A stretch of 64,000 nucleotides of DNA, taken from NCBI RefSeq assembly GCF_051014445.1, contig NC_135143.1:8308001-8372000 (forward strand), given 5' to 3'. This document shows positions 60,209-64,000 of the stretch, piece by piece; within the stretch, counting starts at the first letter, position 1; each line of letters starts with the position of its first letter. A program made the position numbers and the translations under genes. Origin of the DNA: Colletes latitarsis. Its lineage: Eukaryota; Arthropoda; Insecta; Hymenoptera; Colletidae. The notes beneath the pieces were generated by a model that did not search any database, was not told the origin of the DNA, and worked only from the letters and a program-made list of their open reading frames with translations.

Positions 60209-61065
60209 CTGACTACATATTTTTCTTCGAAAACAAACAATAAGAATAAGAGTGGATATTGTAAAATTCATTGTACATATACTATAAGAAAAATCGTGAA
60301 GTTAAATGGCGCTAAAATAACATTGTATGTTTCTTTGTGTAAATTCCGTTTTGCAAAAATAATAGCGACTATCATACAAGCTGGTCATAACAAACAATTC
60401 TAAACGAAATTTAACAGACGGTCATTTGATAGATTTAGTGTTAAGTACACTCGGGCATCGAAAACTGTTGATTTGCTTGTAATAGTTCGCGATTTCCACG
60501 TTCGAGGTGCGAGGAAATGAATGTCCTCCGCTCTCAAGATTCTTCGATCGGGAAAAAAGCGATAGAAGACCTGATAGAAGACCGCGACGCTCGTGCGACA
60601 TCGACGCCCCACCCCGCCTATGGTAAATCTCGCTCCAAAAAAGTCCTGTCCTCGATCGAGGGACGCGCCGTCGACGCGATTGGACAAAACTTGCACGACG
60701 ACACGTTTCGCCGCATTTATCTAGATGTATCTTCCAGTTCGCCGCGAGGTAAAAATATGGGAAAAGGAATCGAGTTTGGTGTGGACTCCCCCGATCATCC
60801 CTCTGCTCCTTCACCCCCCTCTCAACACGCATTTAGCGGCCCCGCCAACCATGCGTCGCGACGATAACACTCGCTGCGATTCCTGCTGTCAGGACGCTTA
60901 ACTCGCCGTGTCAATCAGCCGCGAAACGTGTTAATTTCCTCGAAACTCTCACCCTCGGCGTCGTCGACCGCACAAACCGAGTCTCCTATTCGTTTTAGCG
61001 AGGGGTGAAGCGAATCCACATGTCGATTGGCTGAACAATCTCGACGGTCCAACATTTGAATTTAA
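60209..61065. other. No gene seen; GC-richer block 60480-61060
   Basis: Frames of 98-136 codons occur on both strands over the same bases, without domains. Nothing exon-like beyond that. Confidence 0.45.
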
Positions 61066-61854
61066 GGGGGCAGTCTCACGTGAGACCTCAAAAATATCAA
61101 TTTTTTTTATTTAATTCTTTCAAAAGTATATATATTTAAGAATTTTTAGAGATAAATGTCAAGTATTGTGGATTGTAGAACATTTGTTGTGTACCCCTCG
61201 CGATAATTACCGGAGTTATTGCTTCAGGCGATTACCTTGTACAGCCCAGACATTACTGTTTCGAAAGGTTTACGACGGTGTCAAGAGACATCTGCTGTTT
61301 TTAAAAGTCGAAATTCTAAGGGAGGAATTCTATATAGAGCTGGGATTAATTAGTGTAATCTTGCAGACTTTAACCCCTTGACTTACGATTGAATTCCGAA
61401 CAATTTTTCAAACATACATGTACTATTTAATTTTATTTGTTCGTACAATGAGCACGAAATAACTAGACTTGTTTTACGAATACCTCGTGCATATAAAAAT
61501 GTGTTGATTTTAATATATAAAACTTGATGACGAGTGAATGGCCTCGTAATTGTGGAATTGTAAATTAATTATTTTGCTACGGACGATAACGAAACCTACA
61601 GAATAAAAATCTTTCTGATTTTTTTTATTTAGTCAATCTTGAGAGCTGCAATCACCTGCGCCAGTGTGTAAACACATGTTTACTGTGGGCGTAATAAAAA
61701 CATGAAAAGTGAAGAAAACTTATTGAAAAATTTACTTTGTATTCCCAAAGGATAGTCAAGTAAATTATAAAAACAAATTATAGCGTTAGATGTTACATTT
61801 AGTTAAAAAAAATTAATAAAGATGGTTTTATAACTTACACATGAGACTGCCCCC
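61066..61854. mobile_element. piggyBac-type MITE, TTAA-flanked (789 bp)
   Basis: Left end GGGGGCAGTCTCACGTG and right end CATGAGACTGCCCCC are inverted repeats of about 17 bases with one mismatch. TTAA lies on each side (61062-61065 and 61855-61858), the canonical piggyBac target duplication. The interior has no transposase; its longest frame is 71 codons (61166-61381) and unrecognised. A piggyBac relic lies 0.9 kb to the left, but they share no visible ends. Confidence 0.88.
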
Positions 61855-62515
61855 TTAACCTTCGCGTGACTTTATTTTTGCAGATATAAAGGGTGATGAA
61901 TCTGAAGTGGAAAATGAGAAGAAATTGCTTCAAAACAAAACTAATAATTTAATAAAATAACACTAAATTCAAATTAATCCGTTACGCAGACGATCCGGTG
62001 TTATACGAGAATAGAACTTTATTATGTATAAAATTTTTGATCACAGTTATCTCGATAGTGATTCATATCATCCTTCCTTCGTTCAATTGGAAACGCAAAC
62101 TTTTCATGAAAATATCCGTAAAAATATTATTGAATTTCCAATGAAAACTGTTGCGGTTTTCTCGGCTATACTACAAGCTGACCTCTTCGATATAAGAAAA
62201 CAAGATCTCTGTTATTGAAAATGCATAAAATAATACAGTGTAGCGGAATTTATTTTATAGAGTACAATTGCATAAGTCGTATGGCAAAATTTCATTTTCT
62301 CAAACTTTCTTAATGGCAACATTTTGCAATAATATTGATGTTATTATTACGGTAATGTGTCGAAGTTTTGCCTTATAACACGTCCAATCGTGAAATTATT
62401 ACACTTCATGCGAGCAAATATTGCACACAATTTATAATGTAACAAAATTAGACGAAAATGTGGAATAAAGTTTAATCGTACAAGACTTTGTTTTAAAAAA
62501 AATTGACATTGAAAA
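61855..62515. other. AT-rich, no gene seen
   Basis: Nothing recognised. Confidence 0.5.
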
Positions 62516-62700
62516 ATAATGAGGTACGCGTGTAATTATGACGTGGACGTCAGCGTAAGTAGAAACGATAAATTATGGTCAGACATGCCAGGCAAATTCA
62601 TTTCTCTCGAAAATGAATTTACGAAAAAGTTTTATTCTACATTTTCGATTAATTTTTGTGTGTTTTCTACCAACTGTTTTGTACATTCACAAAATCATTT
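62516..62700 (+). repeat. Dispersed repeat family B copy
   Basis: CGTAAGTAGAAACGATAAAT and TATGGTCAGACATG match the 488-940 and 50628 copies, followed by GGCAAATTCATTTC and ACATTTTCGATTAATTTTTG. Confidence 0.55.
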
Positions 62701-64000
62701 AAGATGACTTGTAATCAAATATCTATGCAAGTGTCAAGTTCGATAAATTTTCTAATCGTTTTCTTCTGAAAGAAACTAATTAATGATATTGTGAGTGAAA
62801 ATAGAGTAAGAAATATCAAACACTACTGTCGATGGTTGATTTCACGTAGCTGAAAGATTCTTTAGAAAACTGATGTAGTTCGATGTACAAGCGTAGGAAG
62901 CGGTGAAATTTGTATCGCGCGTTTATAAGGAAAAATGTATGTTGATTTAAAAATTGCGGGAGAATGGGACGAAGTATTTTCATGCAGTTCACACAGCTCG
63001 ACAAATTCTCTGGCGAGTTTACTCGAGTTACGTATTGGTATTTCTATTCGAGTACGTAGAAGCGATTTCGAGAACTTTTCCCAGACAAACAGGAGCAAAA
63101 GGAGGATAGCGCTGCGACTAGAAAGAAATTGCAAATAGAAGGCAGATCCACGGTGCTGTTTTATTGCAACTTTTTATTTCTTCGTGCGCCAAAAAGAGGA
63201 CGAAGAAACAACAGACACGAATATAAAGAAGAACATCGAAATCGTAAGAAAACCAATGCAATCGAAATCTCGACAAAAACAACGCAAAATTATCTTACGA
63301 TAACGTAATGATATAAAAAAGAGAAATAAATATATAATAAAATTCGATTTATACAGCAAAAAAATTCTTTAGTTAATAATTTTATAGCATCACTAATTGA
63401 TCGTAAAAATCCTATAATTCCTAGTTTATTTGGACCTTTCCGAATTTATAAAGAATGTAATAATTGTTCATTGTTTTTATTTTATATAATTAGTGTTTCT
63501 CAACAGATATGTAAAGTTTTTTTTAAAATAAAGATACAGAAAGCCTAATAATAAAATACGACATACAGGAAATAATGTATTTGGTGTTTCATTTTTAAGA
63601 AATTCCTGCATAAGACGAAATACTGAATCGAATAAACGAATTTCAATGCTCCGACTGGTCAACAAAAATGCTTCGAAAGAACGGATACATCGAGAAACAC
63701 GATTCCTCGTATTTTCATCTTTTCATCGATTAGAAAAAAGAAAAAAAAAGAAACATCGATATTGCCAGAGACGCGAAAAAGGAAATCACCATCGACGCGT
63801 TCAGTTTGTCCGCATTGTGCCGCGCCAACCGTAGAATTCGAAGTTGTGGACACGGTTGGAAGATGGGATGAGAGAGAAAAAAGGGCCGAAAAGCCGAGGG
63901 GGTGGCTGGGTGCAAACAAGTGAAGGAAAACGGGGACAGAGAGACGCCGATTAAACAGGCAAAAAAGTGGAAACGCGACCGGAAAAAAAGCGGGGAAAAA
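62701..64000. other. No gene seen
   Basis: AT-rich, with GC-richer parts at 62870-63130 and from 63640 to the window end, the last being purine-rich on the plus strand. Short overlapping frames only. Confidence 0.5.

Noticed and set aside
1..64000. A multi-gene defence, biosynthetic or other coordinated system
   Set aside because: There is no cluster of coding sequences. The window is repeats plus non-coding DNA with at most two gene relics.

Overview
This window looks like intergenic or intronic DNA from an insect nuclear genome. By eye it is roughly two thirds A+T, with short GC-richer blocks of 300-900 bases scattered through it. There is no bacterial gene organisation: no operons, no ribosome binding sites and no long open frames. 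The longest ATG-initiated frame is 187 codons and matches nothing I recognise. The density of TA-flanked inverted-repeat elements, plus one piggyBac transposase relic, fits an insect. A hymenopteran (bee, ant or wasp) is my best guess from general texture, but nothing in the sequence proves it.

The dominant content is one dispersed DNA-transposon-like family, called TIR-A here. Its ends read CAGGGTGTTCGGCCAC...CACCCTG, usually with a TA on each side. I count 14 copies or fragments, about 12 kb in total: 1336-1724, 2824-3837, 4938-5093, 12973-15016, 19410-19990, 22976-24514, 26956-28690, 28915-29690, 32051-32941, 34250-34623, 37985-38366, 43618-44032, 47105-47883 and 56758-57568. They range from a 156-base perfect-looking foldback to a 2-kb copy with six internal sub-repeats. 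No transposase is visible in any of them, so all look non-autonomous. The interior is built from a ~120-base sub-repeat, and in five copies a ~60-86 codon frame stays open at the same place.

Layout. 0-6 kb: a dispersed repeat (family B), three TIR-A copies and GC-richer blocks. 6-11.4 kb: a rearranged stretch bounded by a 300-base inverted repeat (C), holding a 190-base direct repeat (D), a possible cyclin-E-like gene relic (about 7.27-7.88 kb), a splice-bounded candidate exon on the minus strand (8003-8169), a cluster of stem-loops (8.2-8.7 kb) and a 453-base pogo/Tigger-like MITE. 13-15 kb: the longest TIR-A. 16.7-17.7 kb: an inverted repeat and the longest ORF. 18-21 kb: a decayed repeat family (E). 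21.4 kb: a 38-bp perfectly paired hairpin. 22-29.7 kb: a GC-rich tandem repeat (F), three more TIR-A copies and a fourth truncated one, and a 421-base inverted-repeat element. 30-42 kb: mostly featureless, with TIR-A copies, one of them inserted in a 151-base tandem array. 42.3-43.3 kb: a five-unit tandem array with higher-order structure. 52-54.2 kb: a palindromic and tandem complex with a 28-base motif. 56.6-59.2 kb: a repeat (G) that preserves an empty TIR-A insertion site. 60-62 kb: a piggyBac transposase relic and a TTAA-flanked piggyBac-type MITE.

I see no complete, confidently identifiable host gene, no tRNA or rRNA and no CRISPR. No coordinated multi-gene system is visible. The interest lies in the structure and history of the repeats, two possible gene relics and a few hairpins that could be transcribed.
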